Origin: a bacterium
GTDB taxonomy: Bacteria > Babelota > Babeliae > Babelales > Babelaceae
Reading direction: 5' to 3'
NCBI GenBank assembly: GCA_023428375.1
Contig: JAEYYR010000002.1
Coordinates: 442,302-506,301, forward strand
DNA: 64,000 bases
The notes under the pieces were generated by a model that was given only the letters and a program-made list of their open reading frames with translations, was not told where the DNA came from and did not search any database. Numbering within the stretch: position 1 is the first letter of the stretch; each line of letters opens with the position of its first letter. Shown in pieces: positions 32,408-41,703 of the stretch. Both the position numbers and the translations under genes were made by a program.

Positions 32408-34423
32408 TCACTTTTTAGTTGAGCCACCATCAGATTTCTTTAATTCTGGGTGAAGCGCATCTTGTATTTTTGTTGTATTTTCAGCAATCGATTTGGTGAG
32501 ATTGTACAATTTTGCTAATGGCTTTTGATCAGATAACGAACCAATATGTTTTTCAGCGCGTACTGGGTTCAGCGCTATGCCATCAGCATTTGGACTTACC
32601 AATGCCTTAGTAATGTCACCTAATTTTTTAATCGTTGGTCCATATTGTTTGAAGAATGGATCCCACGCAACCTGATAACCACGAACTATCTGAGGATCAA
32701 GAGCTCCTTTTTTAGCAATATCTTTAGGCAACTTATCCTTAGTTTTCGTTAAGAATTCACCAAGATCCTCCAACTTACCTTTTTCAATTATTTCGTTGAT
32801 CGCCGTGTTGTGCACATCATCAGCAGCTGTTGCCATCAAATCATGCATGTATGGTTGTAGATCAGTAAGCTTTTGTTCAGCTTTGAGCGTAGTTAATTCT
32901 TTAAAAGAAGGTTCAAATTTCTTGACCGCATTTTGCATATTTTGCGCTAAATCAAGATCCCAGCCTTTTGGAGCTTTGGTATCTTTGGAATCCTTCTTTC
33001 CTTTATCTTTGGACTTATCGCCCTTTTTATCGTCTTTTTTGTCTTTGTCTTTGGATTTGTCATCCTTTTTGTCTTTATCGCCCTTACCTTTATTGCCTGA
33101 TGGCTTTTTACCATCTTTTGGCTTTTCTTCTTTATCAGGCTTTACAGCACCTTCACGAGGTTTCTCAGATGGAGCAGTTGGGAACGAAGGAAAATCATAG
33201 CGTGGAAAACCACCGTCTTGACTCGGTCTTGGGGAACCATACTTTAGGCGGGGTTCAAAGACAAACCCGGGGGACATCATAGGACGAGATGCGCCAAGTG
33301 CTTTAATCTCTTTAATACGAGCTTCTTCAGCTTGCTGCATTGATTTGCGCTGTGCAGCTTCATAGGGTTCGTACTTTTTCATAAACTCTTCAATTTGCGG
33401 CATCAGACGTTTTTCATCAGCAAATTCTTCAAATTTACGGACAAATTGTTTGATAAGCTCTGATAACGCTTCACGTGTCTCTTGCAGATGGCCAATCACC
33501 GCTGAGCGTTCACGATCTACTTCATCACGTAAATCAGGATCTTTCAAACGATCATAAGCATCTTGAATCGATGAGAAATTAATTTTTGCCTGCTTAAGAA
33601 TACGTTTAATTTCGCTTTCTGAAAGTCCTTCAGCAACAGCCGATTCACGGAGCTTTTCTGGATCATTACTATTCTTGATCGCTTCAAATGCCTCTGTAAT
33701 TTCTTCGGTGGTTGCAGTTTCAGCAACATTTAAAATGAAATATGGATCATCAATTGATTCAATCAGTGACGTGTCAGCTGATAATTGAGTATTAATAACC
33801 TTAATTGCTTTGAGTAATGCCTCAATATTTTTACGCAATTCGATAAATTGCTTATCAAACAAACGGGCAACATGGGACTTTTGGTTAATAACTTTTAGAT
33901 AGTACGTCAAGGAATCAATTTTTGGATCAATAGATAAAATATCATCATACAAGTAGACGCTTGATGCTTTAAGACGAATTTCATTCAAGGTTTCTATTAA
34001 TTCATTCAATGCCTGGCCCATACGTGCCCGATCTTCAGCGCTAATTTCTGGCGTTGGTGGCAAGGTTGGCTCAGCTGGTTTAGGCTGTTCAGGCTGTGCC
34101 GGAACTTGTGGTTGTGGCATTGGAATACCGGCACCTGGTAATGGTTGCGCGCCAGGAATCGGTTCTAATGTATCTGGATTGATGCCCATATCGGTTAAAA
34201 CTTGTCGACCCAATTGTTCGAGTTCTGCAAGCTCTTTTTCATCCAATTTAGATAAAAATTCGATCATTTCATTAAATTCTTGCTCAGACATAGAAAAATC
34301 TGGCATACCTGGGATCGGAGCTATTGCGCCCGGTTGACTCATACCAGGAGCAGCGAACCCCATAGGTTGAGCAGCAAACAATGGGCTCAATAATAATAAA
34401 AATGGTAATGCTATATATATCAT
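32408..34423 (-). CDS. Secreted protein with a J-domain-like region lacking HPD
   Basis: From ATG 34423 the 671-aa protein has a signal peptide (MIYIALPFLLLLSPLFA), a Pro-rich stretch (about 90-125), helical regions, and at about 225-306 a segment reading like a J domain: DPYFILNVAETATTEEITEAF, then FSSIQDAYDRLKDPDLRDEVD. These match the helix I and helix III patterns (PYxILGV, AYxVLxDPxxRxxYD). The HPD triad that stimulates Hsp70 is absent; the loop reads NSNDPEKL. A strongly charged Lys/Asp low-complexity linker (about 435-490) and a helical C-terminal domain follow. I infer an exported scaffold using a J-like fold, not an Hsp70 activator. The upstream in-frame TTG is not preferred. Confidence 0.6.
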   Translation of the reverse strand: MIYIALPFLLLLSPLFAAQPMGFAAPGMSQPGAIAPIPGMPDFSMSEQEFNEMIEFLSKLDEKELAELEQLGRQVLTDMGINPDTLEPIPGAQPLPGAGIPMPQPQVPAQPEQPKPAEPTLPPTPEISAEDRARMGQALNELIETLNEIRLKASSVYLYDDILSIDPKIDSLTYYLKVINQKSHVARLFDKQFIELRKNIEALLKAIKVINTQLSADTSLIESIDDPYFILNVAETATTEEITEAFEAIKNSNDPEKLRESAVAEGLSESEIKRILKQAKINFSSIQDAYDRLKDPDLRDEVDRERSAVIGHLQETREALSELIKQFVRKFEEFADEKRLMPQIEEFMKKYEPYEAAQRKSMQQAEEARIKEIKALGASRPMMSPGFVFEPRLKYGSPRPSQDGGFPRYDFPSFPTAPSEKPREGAVKPDKEEKPKDGKKPSGNKGKGDKDKKDDKSKDKDKKDDKKGDKSKDKGKKDSKDTKAPKGWDLDLAQNMQNAVKKFEPSFKELTTLKAEQKLTDLQPYMHDLMATAADDVHNTAINEIIEKGKLEDLGEFLTKTKDKLPKDIAKKGALDPQIVRGYQVAWDPFFKQYGPTIKKLGDITKALVSPNADGIALNPVRAEKHIGSLSDQKPLAKLYNLTKSIAENTTKIQDALHPELKKSDGGSTKK

Positions 34424-34463
34424 GATACAACTCAAAAATATCTGTTTTTATAAGGTTAATCGT

Positions 34464-34805
34464 ATGTACCAGCAACAAGAAAGTCAACAAAGAAACAGAT
34501 TAAACGGTTTTTTGTATCTTGAATTAGCACTCACGATGGTAAGTCTTTCAATAGCGTTTATAACGTTTGTATGTTGTTTGGTAAACTGTCAAATAATACA
34601 ACAAACAACTACGCGTCAAATACAATCATGTCAAAATTTTTCAGATGTATGTTTTCAAATACGCACACAAAATCAAAACACCGCTTCATCAGGATTGTAT
34701 GGAATAAAAAAGAAAAAAATTAATACGCTCATGCAAGAGATAGAACTGCCAATTCAAGCAACACTTAACACACACCAACCTTTTCGTTTGTTATGCTTAT
34801 CATAA
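34464..34805 (+). CDS. Type IV pilin/pseudopilin-like protein 1
   Basis: From ATG 34464 (113 aa) a short polar leader ends in G, followed by FLYLELALTMVSLSIAFITFV. This matches the prepilin pattern G|F-x3-E with Glu at position +5 and a 20-residue hydrophobic helix. The rest is polar with several Cys. It precedes two similar genes with overlapping ends. These would be minor pilins or pseudopilins for a type II secretion or type IV pilus machine encoded elsewhere. AAGG precedes the start. Confidence 0.6.
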   Translation: MYQQQESQQRNRLNGFLYLELALTMVSLSIAFITFVCCLVNCQIIQQTTTRQIQSCQNFSDVCFQIRTQNQNTASSGLYGIKKKKINTLMQEIELPIQATLNTHQPFRLLCLS

Positions 34806-35293
34806 AGAAATCGGGCTATTCACTCATTGAATACTGTGTGTACCTGAGTTGTTGTTGCATAACGGCAGTAATAATCTCGTGGTTTGTTCTAGATTTTATA
34901 CGCATCTCACAGCATCAATTGTATTGTAAAGAACTTGCCCATGTTGGGGCTTTGCATTTATTTGGTAATGATATTTTGTATGCACCACAAGACCGACATG
35001 AATGGCTCATAAAAAAATCAGATGTTTTGATCTGGAAAAATCATAAAGAACATGTGGGATGGATTTTACACAATAATAACCTGTGGCGGATTACAGGAAC
35101 GTATAATAAAGAGCGTGGAACGTGGAGCAAAGCAAAAAAGAATTTAATTGCTTATTCAGTCTATTCATTTACCACTACAATAATTATGAAGCGAAATAGA
35201 GTTATTGGAGTCAAAGTTATATTGAAAGCAAAGAATACAACCTTGACTTTTCACTTTCCAACATTGCATGGAAAACGATGTTTTATCTCGTGA
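34793..35293 (+). CDS. Type IV pilin/pseudopilin-like protein 2
   Basis: The 166-aa protein begins MLIIKKSGYSLIEYCVYLS: a basic leader, G|Y and Glu at +5 (SLIE) then a hydrophobic helix, typical of prepilin-peptidase substrates of GspI/J or PilW type. It overlaps the upstream gene by 13 bases, so translation is coupled. Confidence 0.65.
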   Translation: MLIIKKSGYSLIEYCVYLSCCCITAVIISWFVLDFIRISQHQLYCKELAHVGALHLFGNDILYAPQDRHEWLIKKSDVLIWKNHKEHVGWILHNNNLWRITGTYNKERGTWSKAKKNLIAYSVYSFTTTIIMKRNRVIGVKVILKAKNTTLTFHFPTLHGKRCFIS

Positions 35294-35649
35294 TTATGAT
35301 AATTGTTTCAAGCATGATCAGTACCAGCATGTATTGGTTACATCAACTGGCGGCACAGCAACGACAGGTGCATTATTTTATTCAAACACAACAAGACAAA
35401 GAGATTCTTTTAAATACGTTGACGTACAGTATAAATTATCTTTTAAAAGATATACATCTCGCACATCAAGCATTCCCCTGGGAACATTCGACTATGTATG
35501 AGGAAAATATTATTGAATATAAAGCACAGGATCCGCGCATCGTATTCATAACTATTCATACGCCGAAAGATACGGTATTACATGCAGAATTATTCATTGA
35601 GTATTTATCAAATAATAAAAAACGGTGTACTATACAGTTGATTCCATAA
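35278..35649 (+). CDS. Pilin-cluster membrane protein 3
   Basis: The 123-aa protein has one N-terminal hydrophobic helix (MFYLVIMIIVSSMISTSMYWL) but no clear Gly cleavage residue or Glu+5. It overlaps the upstream pseudopilin gene by 16 bases and ends 12 bases before ruvB. Size, topology and position suggest a minor component of the same pilin-like set. Evidence is contextual. Confidence 0.5.
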   Translation: MFYLVIMIIVSSMISTSMYWLHQLAAQQRQVHYFIQTQQDKEILLNTLTYSINYLLKDIHLAHQAFPWEHSTMYEENIIEYKAQDPRIVFITIHTPKDTVLHAELFIEYLSNNKKRCTIQLIP

Positions 35650-35661
35650 CCACGTGATGAT

Positions 35662-36675
35662 ATGAGCACAGAAACACAATCATGTATGATGCGTGAGGTA
35701 CTTGAAGAAAGTTCTCATGATTTTCATCCCCATTCGTTTAATGAATACGTTGGTCAACAAGCGTTAAAAAATAAATTAAGCACATATGCCCAAGCAGCTC
35801 ATTTACGACAAGAACCACTTGATCATGTGTTATTATTTGGGCCTCCAGGATTAGGCAAAACCACCCTATCAATGTTACTTGCACGAGTAATGGGTGTTAC
35901 TATTAAAGTTTGTAGCGGTCCAACGCTCGAACGATCCGGTGACATTGTTTCTATCTTATCAAGCTTAGAACCACGTGATGTATTATTCATCGATGAAATA
36001 CATAGATTGCCGGTTGCAGTTGAAGAGATACTCTACAATGCCATGGAACATTTTCGTATCGACATTATTGTAGGACAGGGCGCAGGCGCAAAATCCGTTA
36101 ATTTGCCGATACATCCCTTTACGTTAATTGGTGCTACAACCAAAACCGGATTAATTTCAGCACCGCTCAGAACGCGTTTTGGTATTATAGAAAAATTAGA
36201 TTTTTATACTGATGAAGAATTACAACAAATAATACAAACCTATGCGCAAGCGCTTACCATAAATATCTCTGATAGCGCCGCATTACATGTTGCAAAATGT
36301 GCACGCGGCACGCCACGCGTTGCTAAAAAAATTGTACGTCGTATTCGTGATTTTGCACAAGTGCATAATAATAACGAAGCTAATGATGAACTAGTTCGTC
36401 AGGGTTTGGATTTTCTCGGTATTGATAGTGAAGGCTTAACAACGCTTGATAATATGTATTTAAAAACACTTATCGAACGCTTTGGTGGTGGACCAGTGGG
36501 TTTAGAAACTTTGGCCTCAGTTGTGGGTGAAGACAGTCATATGCTTGAAGAAGTGCAAGAGCCATTCTTGCTCCGCATGGGATACATTGAACGATCACCA
36601 CGAGGAAGAAAAATAGCTCAAGCAAAATTACCGCAATTGCAATTAAAATATTTTGGCCAAAAACAAGTGTTTTGA
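35662..36675 (+). CDS. ruvB: Holliday junction branch migration helicase RuvB
   Basis: The 337-aa AAA+ motor has FNEYVGQQALKNKL, Walker A GPPGLGKTTLS, Walker B VLFIDEIHRL, GATTKTGLISAPLRTRFG (sensor region), and the winged-helix end GYIERSPRGRKIA. Full family length. It overlaps the downstream M48-like gene by four bases if that starts at 36672. Confidence 0.95.
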   Translation: MSTETQSCMMREVLEESSHDFHPHSFNEYVGQQALKNKLSTYAQAAHLRQEPLDHVLLFGPPGLGKTTLSMLLARVMGVTIKVCSGPTLERSGDIVSILSSLEPRDVLFIDEIHRLPVAVEEILYNAMEHFRIDIIVGQGAGAKSVNLPIHPFTLIGATTKTGLISAPLRTRFGIIEKLDFYTDEELQQIIQTYAQALTINISDSAALHVAKCARGTPRVAKKIVRRIRDFAQVHNNNEANDELVRQGLDFLGIDSEGLTTLDNMYLKTLIERFGGGPVGLETLASVVGEDSHMLEEVQEPFLLRMGYIERSPRGRKIAQAKLPQLQLKYFGQKQVF

Positions 36676-37490
36676 AAAAGGTAACTTTGAAGAGAAAATT
36701 ATCCAGTTTATTACCAAACATTCATTTATTCTCAAACATAAATAGAAAGCATTTTTTAAAAAATATTTTTGCATTAATTCTGTGTAATTTATACACTGTC
36801 GGTGACTTAAGCACTTATATTCTGAAGCCAATTACATTTAAAATACTTGAACTCGGACAAGAATTAATTCCGATTAACAATGACGTTTCTTTAAAGTATT
36901 TTGACAATCTATTGATTCAAAACAGTGCTACCAAACTTAATATTAAACTTTTTTATTTTAATAAGGTAAGTTGGGAAATCGGAGATAGGGACAATATGAT
37001 AATTATAGGGGAATATATAAAAAATATTATATTCAATACCTCAACAAATGATATCCGTCATTTGGCAGTAACTGGTCTGATTTGCGAACATATTTCTTAC
37101 ATTAAAAATCAGAGCCAATATAAAAAAACATTTGTTATGATTATCTCGTCAATTTTCTTTTTACCGATTCTATATAAAACGTTTAAATGCTTTTTGAAAG
37201 TCTCAAATCATAGCTTGTTATATTATATATTGATATTAGGAATTATATGTTTCAAATACCTTTTTGATCAACTTTTAAACGCATATCTTGAACGTTATTT
37301 TGATAAACAATGTATGATATCAACAGTAAATAATGTCGACGATCCCGAGATTTTATTTTCATTGCACTTACTATATTTAGAAAAAAGCAAATTGTGCAGT
37401 TCACAGAATATTCTGAATCCGTTTTTACCTAATTTACATAAAGCAGAATATTATAATAATGCATTTAAAAAACTAAAAGGTCTAAAATAA
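36672..37490 (+). CDS. M48-like membrane pseudoprotease (HExxH lost)
   Basis: The 272-aa protein is homologous over its length to the M48-like protein at 38150-39043. In place of IIGHEIGHIKS it reads LICEHISYIKN, so both His ligands and the catalytic Glu position are changed. The later third-ligand region EEKKAD corresponds to LERYFDKQ. Two hydrophobic segments (about 155-172 and 180-200) match those in the active-looking homologue. It is probably inactive. No ATG start exists: TTG 36672 overlaps the ruvB stop, while TTG 36687 has a better AAAAAGG upstream. Base composition is even more AT-rich than in ruvB. Confidence 0.6.
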   Translation: MKKVTLKRKLSSLLPNIHLFSNINRKHFLKNIFALILCNLYTVGDLSTYILKPITFKILELGQELIPINNDVSLKYFDNLLIQNSATKLNIKLFYFNKVSWEIGDRDNMIIIGEYIKNIIFNTSTNDIRHLAVTGLICEHISYIKNQSQYKKTFVMIISSIFFLPILYKTFKCFLKVSNHSLLYYILILGIICFKYLFDQLLNAYLERYFDKQCMISTVNNVDDPEILFSLHLLYLEKSKLCSSQNILNPFLPNLHKAEYYNNAFKKLKGLK

Positions 37491-37578
37491 TAGATCATTA
37501 ATATATAGCTTCATTGAATTAATTTAGATAGTTTTTTGACTATTCTTCGATTTATTGTTTTTACATTTCATTTTTAAA

Positions 37579-37776
37579 TTATTCTACCCATGATTTATGA
37601 TATTTCAGAAAAAGCTCTTTTTCTTCAGCATATTTCTTTTGTGAATCGTTAAGTGAATGCCTTTTTCTAATTCTAAATATATCATTTCAACTGTTATAGC
37701 GATTTCATCTTCTATGCAACTATCAACAAGATTTTCGATTATCAAAGTAATTTCTCTAAATGATAGGCCTGACTAG
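37579..37776 (-). pseudogene. Remnant coding stretch with a frameshift, function unknown
   Basis: On the minus strand one frame reads SLSFREITLIIENLVD, then CIEDEIAITVEMIYLELEK. About here it shifts to a frame reading RHSLNDSQKKYAEEKELFL and ending KYHKSWVE at 37579. Codon-like composition through the shift suggests a decayed gene. No start codon is clear and I do not recognise the family. Confidence 0.35.
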
Positions 37777-37991
37777 CTGACTTTTTCTTCATTCAAACTA
37801 CAAAAGATCCGGAAGCATTAAAGAATTATTTGACTAAAGAAATATATACTTCAAAACAAAAAAGCACCCTTTCTAATAATCTTTTTGGTATCAACTGGAA
37901 TCAACGCATCACCGCATTTGAAAATGCAGTGAAAATTCGCGAGGCGCAAAAAAATAAAACTGAAATACCGAATCTTTTATATATACGGTAA
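37773..37991 (+). pseudogene. 3' fragment of a third M48-like paralogue
   Basis: The frame from 37773 to the stop at 37989-37991 reads ADFFFIQTTKDPEALKNYL and then NNLFGINWNQRITAFENA. These align with ADAYAVKYASNPETLTALA and YNNIFGWHPRLSQRVRYLEE of the gene at 38150. The first part of the gene, including HExxH, is gone, and an in-frame stop lies just upstream. It has no start codon. Confidence 0.6.
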
Positions 37992-38149
37992 ATCATTAAG
38001 TAATATTGATTAATTTGAAAAAAAATTATTCATTGCGTTCAGTGTTTCACAATTCATTCAATCATACACAATAAGTAAATACTTCTTACAATGTAAATAT
38101 GAAAACATTTACAAATCGACAAATTTGATGCTTTTGATACAATAATTGT

Positions 38150-39043
38150 ATGAAGATAATCAAATTATTAATGTTTACACTCATTTCTATTCATTCTATC
38201 CAGGGCTTTGGTTTTGATACAGTTGCCCAAATTATGGGTTTGACTCTATCAAATTGGTCGTATATCGAGAACATACCTGAAATAATAATTGGTAAACAGC
38301 TTGATAAGGGAATTTCTAAAATTAAACCAATTAATCAACATGAGCCATGCAAAGGGAAGTTACAAAATATTCTTGAGCAACATGAAGCAAAAGATCTACC
38401 AGTTTATGCGGTAGATTCACTAATGTTATTTGGAGATTCTAATGATCCTGCAGGGGCGGTACTGAATAAAAAAAGACTTGTGATCAACAAGCCTGCATTT
38501 GAGTCCTTATTGGAAAATAATCAAAGCAATGAAAAATTTAATGCATCACAAGCTATAATCGGCCATGAAATCGGGCACATTAAAAGTTTTGAAAAACAAA
38601 ATACTGGACACTTTTGGCCAATGTTTACAATTGCATCAAACATCATAAGCTACAAAATCTTTGAAGGAATTCTTTCATCAGATGAAGGCATGCTTTATAA
38701 ATGCGGATCAATCGCAACAATTGCAACAACTCAATATTTAGTTAATAAAGCATTCTTTGCTTTTAATCTTAGGATGGAAGAAAAAAAAGCCGACGCTTAT
38801 GCTGTTAAATACGCTTCAAATCCAGAAACATTAACTGCTCTTGCAAAACAATTTCGACAACATAGTGAATATGAACGAACAAACTTATATAACAATATTT
38901 TTGGTTGGCATCCTCGACTAAGCCAACGCGTTCGATATCTTGAAGAAAATGCTAAACACAAACAATTTGTTGCAGAAAAGCAAAAACAGCCATCGATGCA
39001 ACATCGAATCTACAATAACACAAATATCAATGACATTGATTAA
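38150..39043 (+). CDS. M48-like secreted or membrane zinc metalloprotease
   Basis: The 297-aa protein has a signal peptide (MKIIKLLMFTLISIHSIQG). HEIGH at 139-143, two hydrophobic segments at about 155-200, and EEKKADAYA at 210-218 supply the third zinc ligand in the ExxxD arrangement of M48. WHPRLSQRVRYLEE near 252 is the usual conserved HP-R segment. It is the intact member of a cluster with a dead copy (36672-37490) and a fragment (37773-37991). Role is probably envelope protein quality control; the substrate is unknown. Confidence 0.75.
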   Translation: MKIIKLLMFTLISIHSIQGFGFDTVAQIMGLTLSNWSYIENIPEIIIGKQLDKGISKIKPINQHEPCKGKLQNILEQHEAKDLPVYAVDSLMLFGDSNDPAGAVLNKKRLVINKPAFESLLENNQSNEKFNASQAIIGHEIGHIKSFEKQNTGHFWPMFTIASNIISYKIFEGILSSDEGMLYKCGSIATIATTQYLVNKAFFAFNLRMEEKKADAYAVKYASNPETLTALAKQFRQHSEYERTNLYNNIFGWHPRLSQRVRYLEENAKHKQFVAEKQKQPSMQHRIYNNTNINDID

Positions 39044-39090
39044 TTATTTCGCGCCTCAAACCAATTCAATATAAACCAAAATTTTTTATT

Positions 39091-39879
39091 TTAATCGACC
39101 AATCGAGCCAATCCCTTTTCTCGACTTTTTTCAAACATATAATAGAAGCATAGTAATGATGCTGAAAAGTATATACAGTTGAGCGCAAGTGCGCTGTTAA
39201 ATAATTGCCAGTTAAATACTGAATTTAAGATATATTCTCTTAAAAATTCGAAAATATACGACATTGGCAACAGATGTGCAATATAACGCGCTGTTGTTGG
39301 TAACGCATTCAGTTCATATGAAACTGCACTCAACGGCATCAAAAGATATCCCATCATAAATACAATAGATTGTACGCGCACACCAAAATAAACCAGAACT
39401 GACGCTGCAAAAAAACCCATCGCCATACCCGAAATATATAATTGAAGAAAAATGGGAACAAGAATCCATCCCAATGAAAGAACATTAAAAGAATAGAATA
39501 ACCACGACAGAAATCCGATATACACAAATACCAACAATGATAAATTAAACGATAGAATTATCATTGCCATCATCCATTCTGCCAAGGTGATAGGAGTTGA
39601 AAAGAAATTGTTCATATTGTGTGACCAAATTTCTTCTAACAAATTACCTGAAATATCTAAGTTCGAACGAACAATAACTTGCCACAATAATATGCTCGCT
39701 AACGTCACTCTTTCCAAGTTCTCAGAAATAGCATTCATATTTTTAAGCCAAACAATCGTAAACCCGATGATAACAATGTCTATCAATGGCCAATAAAAAA
39801 GCATGCTGAGTCGACCCAAATCACGGGGATATTGCAACAAATGCCGCAATATAATTGTTTTAATACGATACCATTTCAT
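39091..39879 (-). CDS. ABC-2-type transporter permease
   Basis: The 262-aa protein has six hydrophobic segments in the ABC-2 order, including SNLDISGNLLEEIWSHNM and the late LPMSYIFEFLREYILN, typical of export permeases. It overlaps the ATPase gene by 4 bases. Substrate unknown; drug, polysaccharide or lipid export are the usual options. Confidence 0.82.
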   Translation of the reverse strand: MKWYRIKTIILRHLLQYPRDLGRLSMLFYWPLIDIVIIGFTIVWLKNMNAISENLERVTLASILLWQVIVRSNLDISGNLLEEIWSHNMNNFFSTPITLAEWMMAMIILSFNLSLLVFVYIGFLSWLFYSFNVLSLGWILVPIFLQLYISGMAMGFFAASVLVYFGVRVQSIVFMMGYLLMPLSAVSYELNALPTTARYIAHLLPMSYIFEFLREYILNSVFNWQLFNSALALNCIYFSASLLCFYYMFEKSREKGLARLVD

Positions 39880-40796
39880 CGTGCATTACCCTGTTTTACG
39901 ATATGCATAAAATAATCTTCTAAGGTCGGTTTATCAATTGATATTTGCGTATATTTAATACCTTGCAATGCCAACGCATCTAATAATCCAGCAATTTCCT
40001 GTTCATGTATCGTTATTTCAATCATCGAGCCATGCACGGCATAGTGCAAACGGTGTTCTTCCGCAAACTGAACAGCACGCGTTGTATCATTCATCGTTAA
40101 ATGCAGCCGGCTTTGCGAAATTGAGGCAGCGAGTGCTTCAGGAGTATCTTGCGCAATGATAGAACCATTTTGCATAACCAATACACGATCACATACTTCC
40201 GTCACTTCATCCATGTTATGGGAGGTAAGCAAGATTGAGGTATTTTGATCACGCTGTTGCTGTTTAATAAATTCACGTACTTCTTGAGCAATATCAGGAT
40301 CTAATGAAGCTGTAGGTTCATCAAGCAATACAATTTTAGGCGATGATATAAATGCTTTTGCAAGCAACACACGGGTTAATTGTCCTGCAGAGAGTGCACC
40401 GGTTTCACGATCACGAATATTCCACATACCAAAGAAGGTAAGATATTTCTTGATCTGTTCTTTGCGTTGTTCAGATGAAAGACCATACAATCGTGCATAA
40501 ATATCAAGATTTTCTTCGATGGTTAATCGTGGTGGAATTTTAACATAGGTACTTGCATACGAAACTTTTTCTAATATTTCTGAGCGATGCACGGCAAAAT
40601 CTTTGCCAAAATAAACGATCGAACCGCTCGTGGGTTTAAGCGTACTTAAGAGCATCATAATAGTAGTGGTTTTACCGGCACCATTAGACCCTAATAAACC
40701 CACAACCTCACCTTCATTAATTGAAAATGAAATATTATTGACCGCGGTATAGTCGCCATATTTCTTTGTTAAGTTAGAAACCGTAAGGATTGCCAT
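39876..40796 (-). CDS. ABC transporter ATP-binding protein (ABC-2 exporter)
   Basis: The 306-aa ATPase has Walker A GLLGSNGAGKTTT, a Q-loop region, signature LSAGQLTRVLLAKAF (ABC motif LSAGQ), Walker B KIVLLDEPTASLD and the H-loop LLTSHNMDEV. A C-terminal regulatory extension is common in NatA/CcmA-like exporters. It forms an operon with the permease downstream. Confidence 0.9.
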   Translation of the reverse strand: MAILTVSNLTKKYGDYTAVNNISFSINEGEVVGLLGSNGAGKTTTIMMLLSTLKPTSGSIVYFGKDFAVHRSEILEKVSYASTYVKIPPRLTIEENLDIYARLYGLSSEQRKEQIKKYLTFFGMWNIRDRETGALSAGQLTRVLLAKAFISSPKIVLLDEPTASLDPDIAQEVREFIKQQQRDQNTSILLTSHNMDEVTEVCDRVLVMQNGSIIAQDTPEALAASISQSRLHLTMNDTTRAVQFAEEHRLHYAVHGSMIEITIHEQEIAGLLDALALQGIKYTQISIDKPTLEDYFMHIVKQGNAR

Positions 40797-40968
40797 GAGT
40801 CAATTCTTTATGTAAATGCACCGTGCATTGAATGATTGTAGCTAATAATACTGTAAAAAAATAGATTAACAAAACAGAATCATACTAATGCCCATCGACA
40901 AAATCTACAACCTCAAGTACCCTTGAAACATATAGAAATCTATTCTTCATTTTATATGGTATACGAGC

Positions 40969-41685
40969 ATGGCAGGTCATAATAAGTGGTCCCAAATTAA
41001 GCATAAAAAAGCTATTATTGATGCCAGAAAAGGCAAAGCTTTTACTAAATTGATTAAAGAAATTACCGTTGCAGCAAAAACCGGCGGTGGTGACCCTGCT
41101 GGTAACGCCCGCTTACGCTTCTTGCTTGAAAAAGCTAAAGATATCAATATGCCACAAGACAACTATGTGCGCGCTATTAAAAAAGGTACTGGCGAGCTTC
41201 CCGGTGTTGTCTATGAAAACTACACCTATGAAGGCTATGGACCAGGAAACACCGCAATTATGGTTGAAGTATTGACCGACAATAAAAACAAAGCGGTCGG
41301 CGAATTACGCCATGTATTTTCCCGCAATGGTGGCAACCTTGCAGAAAGTGGTGCAGTGGGTTGGATGTTTGAACGTCAAGGACGTATCGAAGTAACCCAT
41401 CCTTCAATGAATGAAGATACTTTGATGGAACACCTTCTTGATTATCCGGTAAAAGATATTTCTAAAGAAGAAGACACCTTCCATATTACCTGTGAGCCAA
41501 AAGCGCTAGAAGAAGTCAAAACTGCTCTTTCTAAACTTGGCTGCACCATTAAGGAAGCAGAACTTGAATGGCATGCGACTAATACCCAAGAATTAGCATC
41601 TGATGCCGAAGAAAAAGCGATTCAATTGCTTCAAGCACTTGATGAACTTGATGATGTTCAAAACGTTTATACAAATCTTGCTTAA
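40969..41685 (+). CDS. yebC: YebC/PmpR-family protein (TACO1-like)
   Basis: The 238-aa protein begins MAGHNKWSQIKHKKAIIDAR, diagnostic of the family, with the GYGPGNTAIMVEVLTDNKNK block in the middle. Family members bind DNA as regulators or assist translation at the ribosome. It is followed after 18 bases by yicC and then dnaE. Confidence 0.93.
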   Translation: MAGHNKWSQIKHKKAIIDARKGKAFTKLIKEITVAAKTGGGDPAGNARLRFLLEKAKDINMPQDNYVRAIKKGTGELPGVVYENYTYEGYGPGNTAIMVEVLTDNKNKAVGELRHVFSRNGGNLAESGAVGWMFERQGRIEVTHPSMNEDTLMEHLLDYPVKDISKEEDTFHITCEPKALEEVKTALSKLGCTIKEAELEWHATNTQELASDAEEKAIQLLQALDELDDVQNVYTNLA

Positions 41686-41703
41686 GAGCGAAAAAAGGAC
41701 CGT

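Noticed and set aside
32796..33282. Two long open frames on the plus strand inside the J-like gene
   Set aside because: They are antisense shadows of the Lys/Asp low-complexity region and have no ribosome binding site or known family.
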